NCBI GenBank assembly: GCA_003344405.1
Contig: NOWV01000354.1
Span: 1-40,629, forward strand
Direction of reading: 5' to 3'
Source of the DNA: Trichoplax sp. H2
Lineage: Eukaryota; Placozoa; Uniplacotomia; Trichoplacea
DNA length: 40,629 nt
Shown: positions 11,301-24,237 of the stretch, piece by piece
Numbering within the stretch: the first letter of the stretch is position 1
Layout of the letters: every line of letters begins with the position of its first letter
Notes under the pieces: generated by a model
Seen by the model: only the letters and a program-made list of their open reading frames with translations
Database searches by the model: none
Told to the model about the DNA's origin: nothing
Position numbers and translations under genes: made by a program

Positions 11301-13286
11301 CTGCACAGTAAACTCTTTTGACATGGCAATTTGCATGTAAGTTATAATATTATTGATTTTGAATAATAAGCACCGAAATCAATTTTAATCCTTCTATAGG
11401 CTGTCCTAATCGTGCAGTAACGCTATAAGATTAAGATTAAAACTACCAAGGATATTCAAGCTTGTCTAAGTTAAATTATGTATTTTGTCGCCAACAATGA
11501 TTTATTATCGACCCTAATATGTAGATATATATACACTGAAAAAGCTCTTTCACTCATTTAAATTAGCGGCACTTACTATATTTCCATACATATTCTCCGA
11601 AAGCTACGCATTATCTATATATTTTAAAATGAATTAGTAACATGTGTGTTTCTAATATATAATGTAGATATTAAATTTACTACTAGTTTTGGATATACAA
11701 ACTATATTTTTATCTTATAAATGAAAAAATATAGATACGATAATGTATCAGTTACGGTAGCATCAGTAATAAGTAACTAGTAAAAATAAATGAACAACTA
11801 TCTACCTTTTATTTCAACAGACTAAAGTGAAATAATTTTTTTAACGTATATGGATCTTAAGAGTCGCAAATAAGAGCTAGATCAGCTATCCTCAATCTAG
11901 CCAGCAATTAAATTAATTACAGCTCATGTGTCGCGTGCACTGAGCCTCTACATATTGAAACGGCCATGAAGCTGTTAAATACCACAAGTACTAATGTTTG
12001 CAAAACGATATAAGAGCAACAATTGGATCAATATATCATTTAAGCTCGATAAGTTTAGCTTAGTTTGTTTGAATATTATGCAATTATTTATTATAATTAT
12101 TATAGCAAAATGACGTAAAAATCGATGCAAAAAGCTCATAGTTAATCAAATTTTATAGCCGACATCCAGTAGTTTCTCTTTTGAAAGATTAAAAAAATTT
12201 TTTCAGTTGCTTTAATAATGTAAAAATATTGAACATTTTCATTTAGTTGACACTCTTAGCTAATATTAGAAAATTTTAAATCTTAGAAAGTATATTGATC
12301 TTCACCATATCATAATTTCAAATTTATTATTTGCATATTTTAATTTATATTAGGAAAAACCAAAGTTATGCTGATGAATCTTCCAGCGTAAATCGTAAGC
12401 TAATAATTTAAATTTTCATATAATTATTATTTCCCTGCCATAAGAAACTTTCTAGGTCATATTATAACTTTATTACAAAAATTTCGATGGTTAAACGCTA
12501 ATATGAGTGTTGCGTAACTTAGTATTGGATTGTAGACTATTAGTTGTTTTTATCATGATTTACACTATAATAGCTTCTATATTTATCATAAGCCTTATTT
12601 AGTAGCTCATAGCCATAGACTGTAATTTGAATTTCTATGCTAGAATACAGATACCTATACGCAGTAGAGTGTGAGTTGCGGCTGATACTAAACTCATATT
12701 AGGATACGGTTAGTTCATCGTGCTTCAGCTGGTAGAAATAATATCTACGTAAATGCTATAGCAGTAATATATTGGATTGTAGATAGTCTTCTATAAAATT
12801 TTGATACTAATAATAATTTGAATTTATGAAAAATAAAGTAAAGTAATACTATACAGATTGTAGCTATAAAAACTAACAGGAGTACTTATACCGACAACTT
12901 GAAATTATTTAGTAGTTCTGTATAGAAGTCTTCAGTTGTATTCGGCTAGAGTAGGTTTATGCATAGACTATCTTTATACAAAGATCGAATTTAGTTCAAA
13001 TTTTCTACGAATGTTTAATTTCGTGATTGGTTATATCACAAAAAGTAGCCCTATTCGGCCATAATTGTAGTTCTAAGGCATTATTTTACACTGTAGTTTG
13101 CTAATAGGTGCAATATCATTAAAAGTAGTATCATTTTGTTCTTTTACTCCTATAGAAGCAGGAATAACGGGTATCATCGCTGTTGGAATTGCAATTTCTA
13201 TTATCGCTATCTTTCTTGCAGTATTTTTCATTCAAAAGAGACGATACAATAATGCAAGAAAGACGGAAGAGGAAGAATATAATTAA
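8351..13286 (+). CDS. Gene A: single-pass membrane protein with EGF-like domains (6 exons, 201 aa model)
   Basis: Exons: 8351-8426, 10289-10444, 10953-11087, 11270-11336, 12354-12394, 13156-13286; they join in frame. Exon 1 encodes a signal-peptide-like start (MKWFKSEFITTY, then a hydrophobic stretch) and is the less certain 5' end. Exon 2 is an EGF domain, residues 35-76, ending GYAGNGTYC. Exon 3 is a calcium-binding-type EGF beginning E-I-N-E-C (78-121). Exon 4 has four cysteines spaced C-x3-C-x5-C-x9-C (124-144). The last exon gives a transmembrane helix, about 160-184, and a tail QKRRYNNARKTEEEEYN. Phases match paralogue gene B; the exon 3 and 4 lengths (135 and 67 bp) are identical. Exon 5 (41 bp) is chosen because it alone links the phases; see findings. 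Likely a cell-surface adhesion or receptor protein; the ligand is unknown. It could be a decaying copy. Confidence 0.65.
9944..10236. mobile_element. Transposon-like repeat R2, short copy (in intron 1 of gene A)
   Basis: This runs from about ATTGTGACAG to TTTTGTGACACCAAT and matches 13594-13733 plus 14085-14236. Shared words include GATATCGTTCCTTGATACGTG and ATTGACTTATTGATCG. It lacks the 350-bp interior of the longer copy. The ends are weakly inverted (ATTG-TGACA against ATTGGTGTCACA). It looks like a short non-autonomous element, but no transposase is present. Confidence 0.6.
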
Positions 13287-13352
13287 TGTTTGTACTACTA
13301 CCTTAAAGTAACTGCTGGATATATCTGAAATATCCTCATGTCATAGCTATAA

Positions 13353-14584
13353 GTGGTAAAGAGTAATTATGAACATTCATCGTGTATAGTTTTGTTAGAC
13401 TACCAAAATGTAATGTAAGCCTGTTCTGAAATTAATTAGTACTAGTACAAACTCCTGTCGCTTTGCTAACGGTTTACGATAATGTGCTCATTTAACAGAT
13501 AGTATTACCATTTGATAGACCTGTCAGAGGTTCAGTAACTTTACAGTATACCGTGTACTTCGTTCGTTTAATTGGCTATTTATTAGTTATTACCAATTGT
13601 TACAGTGTTAAATACTGTATTACAGTAGAAATAACTATGTTAGGATAATTCTGTTAGACTATCCTTATTTAGTTAACTTATAATTTGGATATACTGTGTT
13701 TTAATATAGTACTGACTTTTTATGACAGTGACACTTATACACATACTGAAATTAATAGTTATAATAGGGAATGCAAATCATCTACTTACAGTTCGAATCA
13801 TTGTGATTGTAATTTACTTATGGCAGACTGTAAATTATCATGGAAATGTTCCGTGATAGGACATATTGTAATCTGACTATTCTGTATTAGTCATTACATG
13901 TCTATATTCGTAAATACTGTTGTCTGCATTAAGGGAGCAGTAGCTATAATTAATATCTAATTCAGTAAGTGATTCCAATGTTAATTGTATTAACTATGAC
14001 TCTTGAACTATTGAGGAGTAGTATATAAATGCAGTATATCGTAAAATAAAGAGAATTCTCCAACTTAGTGTTTAACGTAAAATACGAGGCGTTTAAGTCT
14101 TTGTGTAGTCTACTAGTAGAGCAAAAGTGTTAGCGATAGTGCAGATATCGTTCCTTGATACGTGGTTCAAGGAATTGACTTATTGATCGCATATTGCGTT
14201 ATCTTGTTGCAAAGCTGTTTTGTTACACCAATTAAAGTTGTTAACTAGTCGTATCGATAGTAAATTATATAGCTTATTGAAAGTTTTTTCCCTATATAAA
14301 CCCTGTAAATATTATGTTGCTAAATTGCTATGTGTGCACCACAAGTTTGGTGGTAGAGTATAAAAGAAGAAGCGAATGCTCAGCTCCTCAGTTCGTTCGT
14401 GATTAGAAAGTGTCTCGGCTACTCTACCTATAAAAGTATACTAAACTCTTAGAACAGTCTGATCCCTATGTGACACCAAGTACTATAGTACTATCGCACA
14501 GCAGATCTCCAGGTGTAGTGGAGATAGGAATACGTAATCTATTAGTTTAGGATAAAAGTTCGCGAGTTAAGTTTGTGATAACTA
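13353..14584. repeat. Right copy of the duplicated segment, 3' flank of gene A
   Basis: The outer parts, 13353-13593 and 14237-14584, follow 1037-1600 in order. The middle is an insert unrelated to the left copy. As the block sits just downstream of gene A, the left copy may mark the 3' flank of another family member beyond the window edge. Confidence 0.75.
13594..14236. mobile_element. Transposon-like repeat R2, long copy inserted in the duplicated segment
   Basis: The left copy of the segment (near 1237) is uninterrupted, whereas here it is split by about 640 bp. The insert is bordered by a repeated ACCAATT (near 13591 and 14230), consistent with a target-site duplication or with shared terminal bases. 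Its ends match the short copy at 9944-10236. Its interior, 13734-14084, is absent from the short copy and holds a cysteine-rich open frame (13734-13876). Confidence 0.6.
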
Positions 14585-17500
14585 TGAATTATATAATGCC
14601 GTAGCTGAGGGCCGTATTAAGTGCTGTTGTTAAGCAATGTACTAACGTGATTGATGACTTTTAAGTAGAGGAGTACTTTAACGTAATTTGTATAATCTGT
14701 AAGGAATTGTGATCGTAGGGACTAAACCGATTATTCGATTTATCTTAGCCACTTTCAACTGTTCTTATATGAGGGGAAGAAATCGGAAACCTTTTCCGTC
14801 GAACGGACGTAATAATTGTTAATTTGAAAGTCCATAATGCGGCCTTGACTATTTATGACACGCTAGAAATTTGCTCTATTTTAGCAACTCAAATTTCAAG
14901 TTGTAAAAGTTGAGGATGGAAATGACTAAAGCCAAATATTTTATAATTTTAATATCTTCTGTTGTTCTACTAATTTAAATGACGCACATCAAAAGAATTT
15001 GTTGATGCTAGCGCTATTGAATCTTTAAGTTTCATGAATAATATCAGCTAAAAACATAAATGAACAGGAGACAATAGTGGTAAAAAGCGGAATTGTTTCC
15101 TCAACATGAATACAAATAATCAACTTCCGCATCTATGCCTTCAAGAGTTTTAGCAAGCGATACCAATCTTACCTAAAGGTTTATTAATTGCTCCTATATC
15201 CATTAAAAAAATAGATGCTAATAAATTATAAATATACGAATGGCTTCCGACTGATTCGTAGCAATAAATTTAAGGTACGCCAGATTTTATTCCTAAAAGC
15301 TATCCAAAATTTATTAGACTGGTCGATATTGGCTAGTATGAGAATTTCAAATGCCGAATTTTCATTTAAATATTCACAGACACATAAAAAAACACATCTA
15401 TCATGATCAATATAATAATATGAATATGGTCATATATCAAATAATATTGCATGGCTTTGGTTTACTATATTTATGCTTTTAGGCAATATTCTTAGCTGGC
15501 TCATTTTACTAATGAAATAAATAGTTTTTATGCAAAATATATTTAGGGAATCTAGTCTGTTATCTGTAATTTACGGTAGCATTAGTCATAGCATGGAAAC
15601 AGGCAGACAAACAAATTATTCTCTTTACACTTATCAATGTCATTTAATTACATGGCTGGCATTAAATTTAGGATTAACGATGACTCTTCTAATTTAATTT
15701 GAGGCTTTAACTTAAAGAACTTCGCTAATTAGCATCCTGCTATAATTATCTATCAAATTTATTTTTCTAATTCCATTACTGCTAGATTAAAGCTTAAGTA
15801 TTTCTCGTTTCAATTTAATGCATTTATGAAATTTTATACGTATTTATTATTACTACTGAACAATACGATTAATAGGTTATAGTTTATTAATTCAACCAAC
15901 CTATATTGTCAACATCCTTGGAAAACTTCTAACAGTTAGGAAATGACTATTTGACATAATATACAGTATATTACACAAATACAAAAAATATAACTAAATG
16001 TCGATATCACAAAGCATAGTCTCGTTTTAGTTAGTGGAGCTGATCATGATGAGAAGTAAAATAACATCTTAAAGTGATTATATTTTGTATTGGGTATTTT
16101 ACATGCATGTTTTGAAATAACTTTTGTATGGCGGTCATTATATAGTTTCAATAAATAGTGTGCCTAGAAATTTGTTTCTACAAGACTGAGTAACAAAAAA
16201 TACCTATCGTATGTATTGAGTAGAATATCAACTAGACAGTAATCTCATGGCACGGTATGGCGTGCGGTTTAAGCTAGTTATATCTATATTTTCATATATG
16301 TTTATACAGAAATGCAGTATTTCTATAATACTGTCTATGCAGTGATAATTTTGTTTGCGTAGTCAAGTTAAAGATAGATATTTTGGCTAATACAATAACA
16401 TTGGAATTGTATACAATTTGAATACAGGTGTGTATTCAATTTGGCGAGATCAGTGATACATTGTTATTCAACAACTGCCGAGAATAGCAAGTCTGCAGAA
16501 CTTTTAGTTTTAGACTCTTCGTTTCCCATTCTAGCTAGCAGCATGATAATTGTATCAGATAAAGACTTCTACAATATAGTGTATACTTAACACTGGCTTC
16601 GATGAAAACTTTGCATCAATCGCTTTACCGCATGTATAATTCTTAAATTAAGATTTGATTTAATCCTTACAGTAGTAAGCAAAACTAAGCTATACCTTTA
16701 GTGTTTTTTTAATTTTACTTGCATTATAGTCAGACTAAAAAAGATTTAATGATTCTGTATGACTGCAGTGTTCGTATATAATATGTCAGTAGATTTAATA
16801 TAATTTAACGGAAGAAGTACTTTCTGTGCCATATGGAATTATAAAGTAGCTGTTCTTAACGATAGAATTGTATTGCCAATGTAAAGACCTGATACATCCG
16901 GAAATTGCTTGATTTCGCCCTTGAGTGATTGGTAATCAATATGAAGAAAATTTGTTAGATGCCTTTTGATAATTCAATGGATATCTTATAATATCACTAC
17001 TTGTGCTGAATTATTTTTTAACAATTGAATATTTATCATTCAATAAGAATCACCTTTTCCATTTATTTTATAATATGTTAAAACTAATTTTTTCTCATAT
17101 TTACAGATATTTTACTTCCATGAAATACAAGTTACTGTTCATATTAAGTACTGGATAATAATTTACAACATAAATTAAGTATCCTTTCAGCCGAGTTATT
17201 AAATTGTACATCGGTTTGAGAAATAATTTTAGTTCAGTTAAAAAGGGTTGCATTCATTGTTACATCGTTTTTATTCTTCCATATCTTCATCCAATTCTTT
17301 TCTTTTGATAGATAAATTTTCCGGAATGCTGATTAGTACCAACAATAAGTAGAGGATGTTATGTCTAGATTCAATTAAATAATTGTATTAATCATTTATG
17401 ATGGTTATTGGTCTATAATCTGTTTGCAGCTTTAGATAAAATCAAACACTATAGTATTCAGATAATAATAGTAATATACCATCAATAGGAATATCACCAT

Positions 17501-17822
17501 CTGATATTTACTAATACTACATATACATATAATGCTGGAATTCTAAAATAAGAAAACAATTTTCTCTGTCTCTCTATTCTTTCCACAATCTTCACAATTA
17601 ACTATAGATTTTTAATTTTTCTTATGCAATATAGCATTTTATGCCCATTTCAAGTTGAAATCTCAATTGTTTCACGACAAAATAAAATATAAATACGTAA
17701 AATTTTTGGCTGCCAAGCTGAATTTGCTTTCATTTCCGTAACAGGCTAGAAGCTAAAATCGATCAACATTTATCTTGAAATTTTGCCTAAACTTCAGGAA
17801 TTTCAGTCTGCTTGTAGCAATC
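14585..17822. other. 3.2-kb stretch between genes A and B, no gene supported
   Basis: No exon with recognisable homology was found on either strand. A tiny open frame at 14922-14978 begins MTKAKYFIILISS, like a signal peptide, but ends in a stop with no good donor at a useful phase. The distance leaves room for the gene B promoter and unrecognised 5' UTR exons. Confidence 0.45.
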
Positions 17823-20800
17823 ATGGGAAGAATTTGGTTTGCTCATGGAATTACCGAATCGATAATTTTCATTTTCTTCATTCAGGTATAAAATTCATAT
17901 CGTATTTCATACTTATTATTTAATAACTATGAATGAAGATTCAAAATTTATATATCGACTTTGAAGAGCTGCAATTAATACTTTACATGTGCTAAGATGG
18001 CAGTTGAATATTTTTAATTGCCCGAAACGTGAATGGTGATACAGTTTTAAGATGCTAAATTAATTTTCTATATCAACGTAGAACAACGAAAACGAATGTA
18101 TTGAGTTATTATTGCGTTACTATTACCGTAAAAAACAGTAATATTTTATAGTAAATCCTGGCGAAGTTGCTTAAATTCGTAATTCAGAGATTTAGAAGAT
18201 TTTGCTATATCATGCTCGCAAATTCCAAATCCAAAATTTACCATTATGCAACTATTTAATTTTATAAATTTGATGTACAACAACCAGTTATCTGAAAAAA
18301 GTATTAGTGCTATGGGTACTAATTTCATGACAGTAGATATGATTTAGAGATTATGTACTCACCGGAGTTGATTCCAATGGAATATACTGTATATGCTAAA
18401 TGTAAAATTAGTTAGAGCCATTTTAACTCCATTAAAATTTTAGCAAACACTAAGATAACCTTGCCTTATTATGAAGTCAACAACGAGCGTAAATAAACCA
18501 TAACGATTTCATACAGTTATAATCTGCTAGGAAGTAAGAAATTTTTACGAAATAGATAAACTTCTAAATAGCTCATCTTTAAAATTCCTCATTATGACGT
18601 AAATTATGCTATAAATTAAAATGTATTATATTGGATTGTTACCCTAGCTATCATTTAATTAATGATAATAATATAGATTAGTAAAATATTAATTGCAATA
18701 CCTCTCAACTTCATTCGAAATTTTATTCAAATCATAGCAAAAAATTAAGAATGTCTGTTAGATTAGTCACTGTATAGTTATATTTTCTATGTACCTTATC
18801 TCCAGACTCAAGCTTAACATTAACCTAACATATTGCTTATTCGCTTATACGCTTTTCCATGTTTGAAAGCATTTCTAATCACTTACCAAGCGCTAAGATT
18901 ATTTACATTAGACTATTTATTACATTTTAATTTGATCTAGCCAGAGATCATAACTGCATTGACACGATAAGTCTTTACCAAAAATGATGTAAATAAGCTA
19001 TTTGTTAAAGTAATTTCTATTCATAGGCCATATAGTATTTAAATCGTAATAGCAATTCATAATCTGGTTAGTGCTATCGCCAGATTTTGCTTAAATTGGA
19101 GAAAGCCCAACGTTGGATCTAAAGTAGGATTTATTAAAATATTTCCGAAATAAATAGCGTTTTTAGTTTACTCAATTCGAAATAATAGCAAAGTATGAAA
19201 TATATTAACGTAATTACATTTTTAATATATTTACTTGATTAACATGCATTGAAGTAAGCTTCTCCAAATTTTGGTTTAACTACCTATGTTATGATATAGT
19301 CTGCTGTTACTGTCGTCGATGATATGGCAAAGGTTAGACTGAAGCACATTTATTGCTTTAATAGTAAAACATTTCAAGCAGTACAATCTAATTATATTTT
19401 GTTGGAAATATCATAATTTCGGTAGCAAAGGCAAAAAATTGCTAACTTTGTTATTTCATCAAGAAAATTCTTTGAGGGAAGATTTAAAGTATTCAATTGA
19501 TTTCCTCACTGTTGTAACTAGTAGGCAACTAGTTTAGTCTGATATACTCACATTAATATTAAAACAAGTTCCTTAATAATATCCTTTATTACGCTTTCTT
19601 TTGTTTAATACCAATCAGTTTAACGATATTGGCTTTGTTACTTAGGTAAATAAACATTCGCATTATTACTTTCAGTAGAGTAAGCAAGAATTGCATTAAT
19701 CATTTCATCTCAGTAAAGACGTAAAGATGTAGCTTTTTATTAGTAAATCCAAATTCATTAACTGCCATGGGATAGTTAGTCTCATCTACACTTTATTTTG
19801 GCGTACAAGTATTTTTAATATGATACACCTATTTGCTAATTTTATACTTCATGAATTAAATTATTTTCCCTTCTTTAATCTAACTGATTATAGATAACTG
19901 ATACTTTTTAATTAAGGATATGACTGATTTCTTTCCTATTATTGAACATTAGTCACGTACCATGTTAAATTCTGATCCATTTTTCTTCTCTTTTACTAAC
20001 GTATTGATATTCTTATAATAGCAAGGTATCTAAGACCACGGAAATGTCCTAAAGCATCAATTATAATTACTATACTATAGTCAATACCAGATTCTACCTT
20101 TATAATTTTTGTCTTATTCAACAAAATCAACAATCTATGAACCGTATCAACTACCTTATTTCGTATTTAAGCTATCTGGTTCATATCTAGTGCAGCAAAT
20201 CCTTTGTTCTAATGTATCATCCGGTTGAATTTATCTCTTTTTCATTTAAATTTGTATTGAAAGATAATTATAAAATTTTTAAGCTTGAGTATTGTCGTCT
20301 ACGTATAGCTGAGACTATATTTAAAATTCCTCCGCTTTTTTGATCGTTACTATCTTGTCACTAATCTAATTTATTCGATTATTGATTGGATGTACATATT
20401 GTCAGTATTACTGTAAATTAATATTTTCAAATATTAATTGCTGAATGTCCAAATTTAATATCTATTCTATGAAACTAAATTATTGCTAACATTTTCAATA
20501 TTTTGTTTTTGTTAGATTATCATCTATGGCTATGTAAATGGACAAGGTTAGTAATTATACTCTAATGTCTATGGTTTACCTTAATTACATAAAGCAGCAT
20601 TCAAATTGATTGATAATCTACATTGAAACACACTAAATTTATACCAGCGGCAAATAAAATAGTAAAATAAAGCAACGGATATGACTATTCAAGATAACCA
20701 GTCCTGAAATAATTATAAAGAAAAAGAATAAATCACTATCGCTGCTATTGATCGTTGTTGTTTTGATGAAATTGCATTATTAAATTTTCCCAAGTTAATT

Positions 20801-23800
20801 TCGCATCAAGGATGTTTTGCCTAAGATGCATATTGAAATTATCTGTTATATTCGATAACAAAAAAATATGAAAAATATTAAAGGTTATTATTCTAAGTAG
20901 TGTCAATTGTAACTAGATTAATATTATTCACACTATTGATAACGCTAATATTAGTACCTTCCTTAAAATATTTCAGCCAATGTACCTATGTCAATTTTTC
21001 CATCATTATGTAGAAATAAGTTACTGGCATTATTTGATGCACGGAAGTAAATATATATGATCACGAGCTATTAACTTAAATAGACCTTACGCTTAATTAA
21101 TTTGCTTTGTTAATACCACATATAGGTAATAGCATTAAAGAGAATTAGTTATCAGTAACATTTTGCATTTAGGTTATATGTTAGAGCCAATAAGAATAAT
21201 ATGATTTCACGGTCTTTTAAATCAAATAATCTAATTTAGTTAACCTTTAAACAATAGAAAAAAGCAATAATTCGTAGCATCGATAATTATCGTATATAAA
21301 TCTATGCTATAGCCCCTATCTAGAAAAGTGGATGATTATTTATTATTTAGTAAATTAAAAAAAAATTATGATGCTACAGTATAAGGTATTTATAGAATAT
21401 CCGTCTTATATCAATTCTTATTTATCATTTAAAAATTAATTGCGGCTTTGCTACGTACCTTCATATCATGTAGATTTTAACACACTGTATAAAATTAATA
21501 ATATACTCCACTTCTAATATTATTTATTGGTATTATATAATATAATTAAATATGCAACCGATGATATTTATGAAATAACGTAATTAATTTGATCCATGGG
21601 TTAAATAATGCGAATTAGAATTAACTTTGCTATGTTTAATGAACACGATTCTCCTGTTAATTTCTAAGGCAACCCATACTTTACATAATAACTCAACTTA
21701 ATTATTCGCTTTCTATCAAGATTTGAAGCCAGTTTTACCGCAATTTTGCCAGAATGATGGTCTCAATTGTAGTTCATATGCTACGTGTTTAAGATTAATA
21801 GACAACGGTACGTCTTATTTCGCATGCGAATGCAGGCCAGGTTTCGTTGGTGATGGAAGAAAATGCTTTGGTAAGTTGTAATAATCACCATATAGAATGA
21901 CGATGTTTACAGGTGCTTGATCAGTAATTTTAAAATGAACGAAAAAACAATACGTATTTTAGCTTATCTTTTACACAGAGGGCTGTTAGGTGAACTTCCT
22001 GCTTACTTATTGTTCAACTTTGTCATGAACTTTAAGATTAATCACTCTTATTTAGCAATATTCCTAGGGTAATAGTCTACTTGTATGATATTAAGTTATT
22101 TCCTACCGCCAAAGCGCTATTAAGCCATTCTACTTCCAATATTAAATCAATTTTACTTTTAATCTTTGCACTTCATGCTAAGATCAATGTAATACATTTG
22201 AATGCTTAAGCTTTTTTATTCAAGACAGCATATCAAAAAAGAAATGAAATTTCAGTTTTAAAATAATCTTATACGTTTCCTAATTTGCATCTTTAGATCT
22301 TGCACTTTTAAATGATTCTATTTAAAGAAATCAGTATGGTACTATTCAAAGGCAATTAACTGTTTTCTGACTATGTGATAGCCTACCGTAATCATAGGCA
22401 CTATTGAACCATTTTCTGAGCCTTTTAGTAAATCGGATCAGTGCCAGTTTCTAATATTAAATTGGCTGCTTCGATATGTTATTACGCTCACATGATTTTA
22501 ATAGCTACGGTATAAGGTAGTTCAGGACTTTCTGAAATATTTAATTTGAAAAATATAGCAATGTCTGTTTCTCATGTAATCATGCATTATTAAATTTCGA
22601 GCAGAATAACATAATTTTGTATATGTCTTTTGAGTAAGCAAATACAATTTATAATTGAGTAATTCTGAGTAGGCATTACTCAAAGATGCCCGTGCTCCAA
22701 ATACTGATATATTCTAGTGCTGAGATTACTTTATGTCGCTTCTTATAGTAATTAAAAAAATTAATAATTTATTCCGCCTTATTACAATATCTTCTGCTTA
22801 CGGTAATGATAGTTTAAAACTTCTTACGATTTCTCAAGTATTTTATGTAACGAAGTTGGTGCGTACTGTATATGTTTTGTTACGATTAAGTGCTTCGGTA
22901 GTAACCTTATCAGTTATAAAACGATCTAGCATATATCTTATGTATCAACCAAATATCTAGATGAATACTTGTATAGATTCACTAGTTAGGTTAAATTAAG
23001 AATTTTCTTCATCTTACTGTAATAATTTTTATGTACTAACAGTAAATAATTCTATTTTATAATTCTAAGTTCAGATCTACTGTATTTCTGGTTGTGCAAA
23101 TGTTCATGCATTGTAAATAGAACTGTATATTAAATAAAAATGATGTTAAGCGATATGTCAAACAACCGTAGTATAATATTTATGGTACTAAAACAAGTTT
23201 ACATCAAATGAAATCTAAAACTTAAATTGTACGTTCCAAATCGAATTTTCATGCAAAAAAAATTAGATATTAACGAGTGCCAGCAATCGTTTTCACCATG
23301 TAATTTCCCGCATCAACTATGTATCAACACAATGGGTTCTTATAGGTGCCAATGCGATAAAGCAACAAGTAATAGTAGCTTCTATCCGCATAACTGCAGC
23401 AGTAAGTAGATTTTCTTACTTTTTGTAATCAACCTGTATATTAAAAATCCATTACTACAAAATATAGTTGATAAATACACTTAATTTTTCTGTATGATCA
23501 TAATTTGATTACGATTCGATCAATTTAGCGCTTAACTGACTATTATCTGTTATAGTGTGTAGAATGACTTGTTCAAAAGGTGGATTTTGTGTAATAGGAC
23601 CTGACTTTAGGGAATATTGCAAGTAAGGAAGCATTTATCAGTAATACACTTTCTAAAATACCAAATTTGAAGGAATGACAGCCGTTTACAAACTGTAAAG
23701 TATTTTTTCTTTTTACTTCTTTACTTAGGTGCCCACCCCCTGAAATAGATCCATACTGTTCCGGTGCAGCTCTCCCATTAAGTAAATTTACTAGTTATAG

Positions 23801-24237
23801 CGCTTTTACGAATCTTGGTGATATTAAATTGAATTGATTATATTCATTGCAGATACAATTCTTGGTGCAGCCGTGGCTGCCGGTGCGAGTGTTATAATTA
23901 TATCCTTAATTGTGGGTTATTTTTTCTATCAACGGCATCAAAGTAGGCTAAGGTAAAGTCTAGATATAATATTCATCTCATTGTCGCTTATATTTTAAAA
24001 ACAGCCTGAGCAATCTTAATTTTAAGAATTAGAGTACACTTTGCTTTTCTTCTACTAACAAGAAATCAATAGAAATCAATAGAAAAAAAATTAATATCAA
24101 TTGCAAACTTTGATCTGCGTAGGGATGGTCGTCACGGAGACTCCTTTAGGGTTGTTTCAATTCGCAAACTTTATAACGCCAAAAGGAAAAAATCGAAAAA
24201 TGAAAAAGACGATAAAAAATTAACTGAGGTCATTTAA
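17823..24237 (+). CDS. Gene B: single-pass membrane protein with three EGF-like domains (8 exons, 237 aa)
   Basis: Exons: 17823-17885, 20516-20546, 21721-21870, 23267-23401, 23556-23622, 23729-23781, 23853-23952, 24123-24237. All junctions are GT-AG and keep one frame from ATG to TAA. Exons 1-2 make a signal peptide (MGRIWFAHG, then IIFIFFIQIIIYGYVNGQ). Exon 3 is an EGF domain (cysteines 41-80) ending PGFVGDGRKC. Exon 4 is a calcium-binding EGF starting D-I-N-E-C, with CINTMGSYRCQC. Exons 5-6 form a third EGF, C-x3-C-x5-C-x9-C-x-C-x8-C, with an intron between cysteines 4 and 5. Exon 7 is the transmembrane helix (about 169-192). Exon 8 is a basic, lysine-rich tail ending TEVI. The EGF exons start and end in phase 1, the usual shuffling phase. 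Likely a cell-surface adhesion or signalling protein; I recognise no named orthologue. Intron 1 is long (2.6 kb). Confidence 0.85.

Noticed and set aside
14922-14978. Signal-peptide-like small open frame (MTKAKYFIILISS)
   Set aside because: It stops after 18 codons with no consensus donor, and no following EGF exon could be joined.
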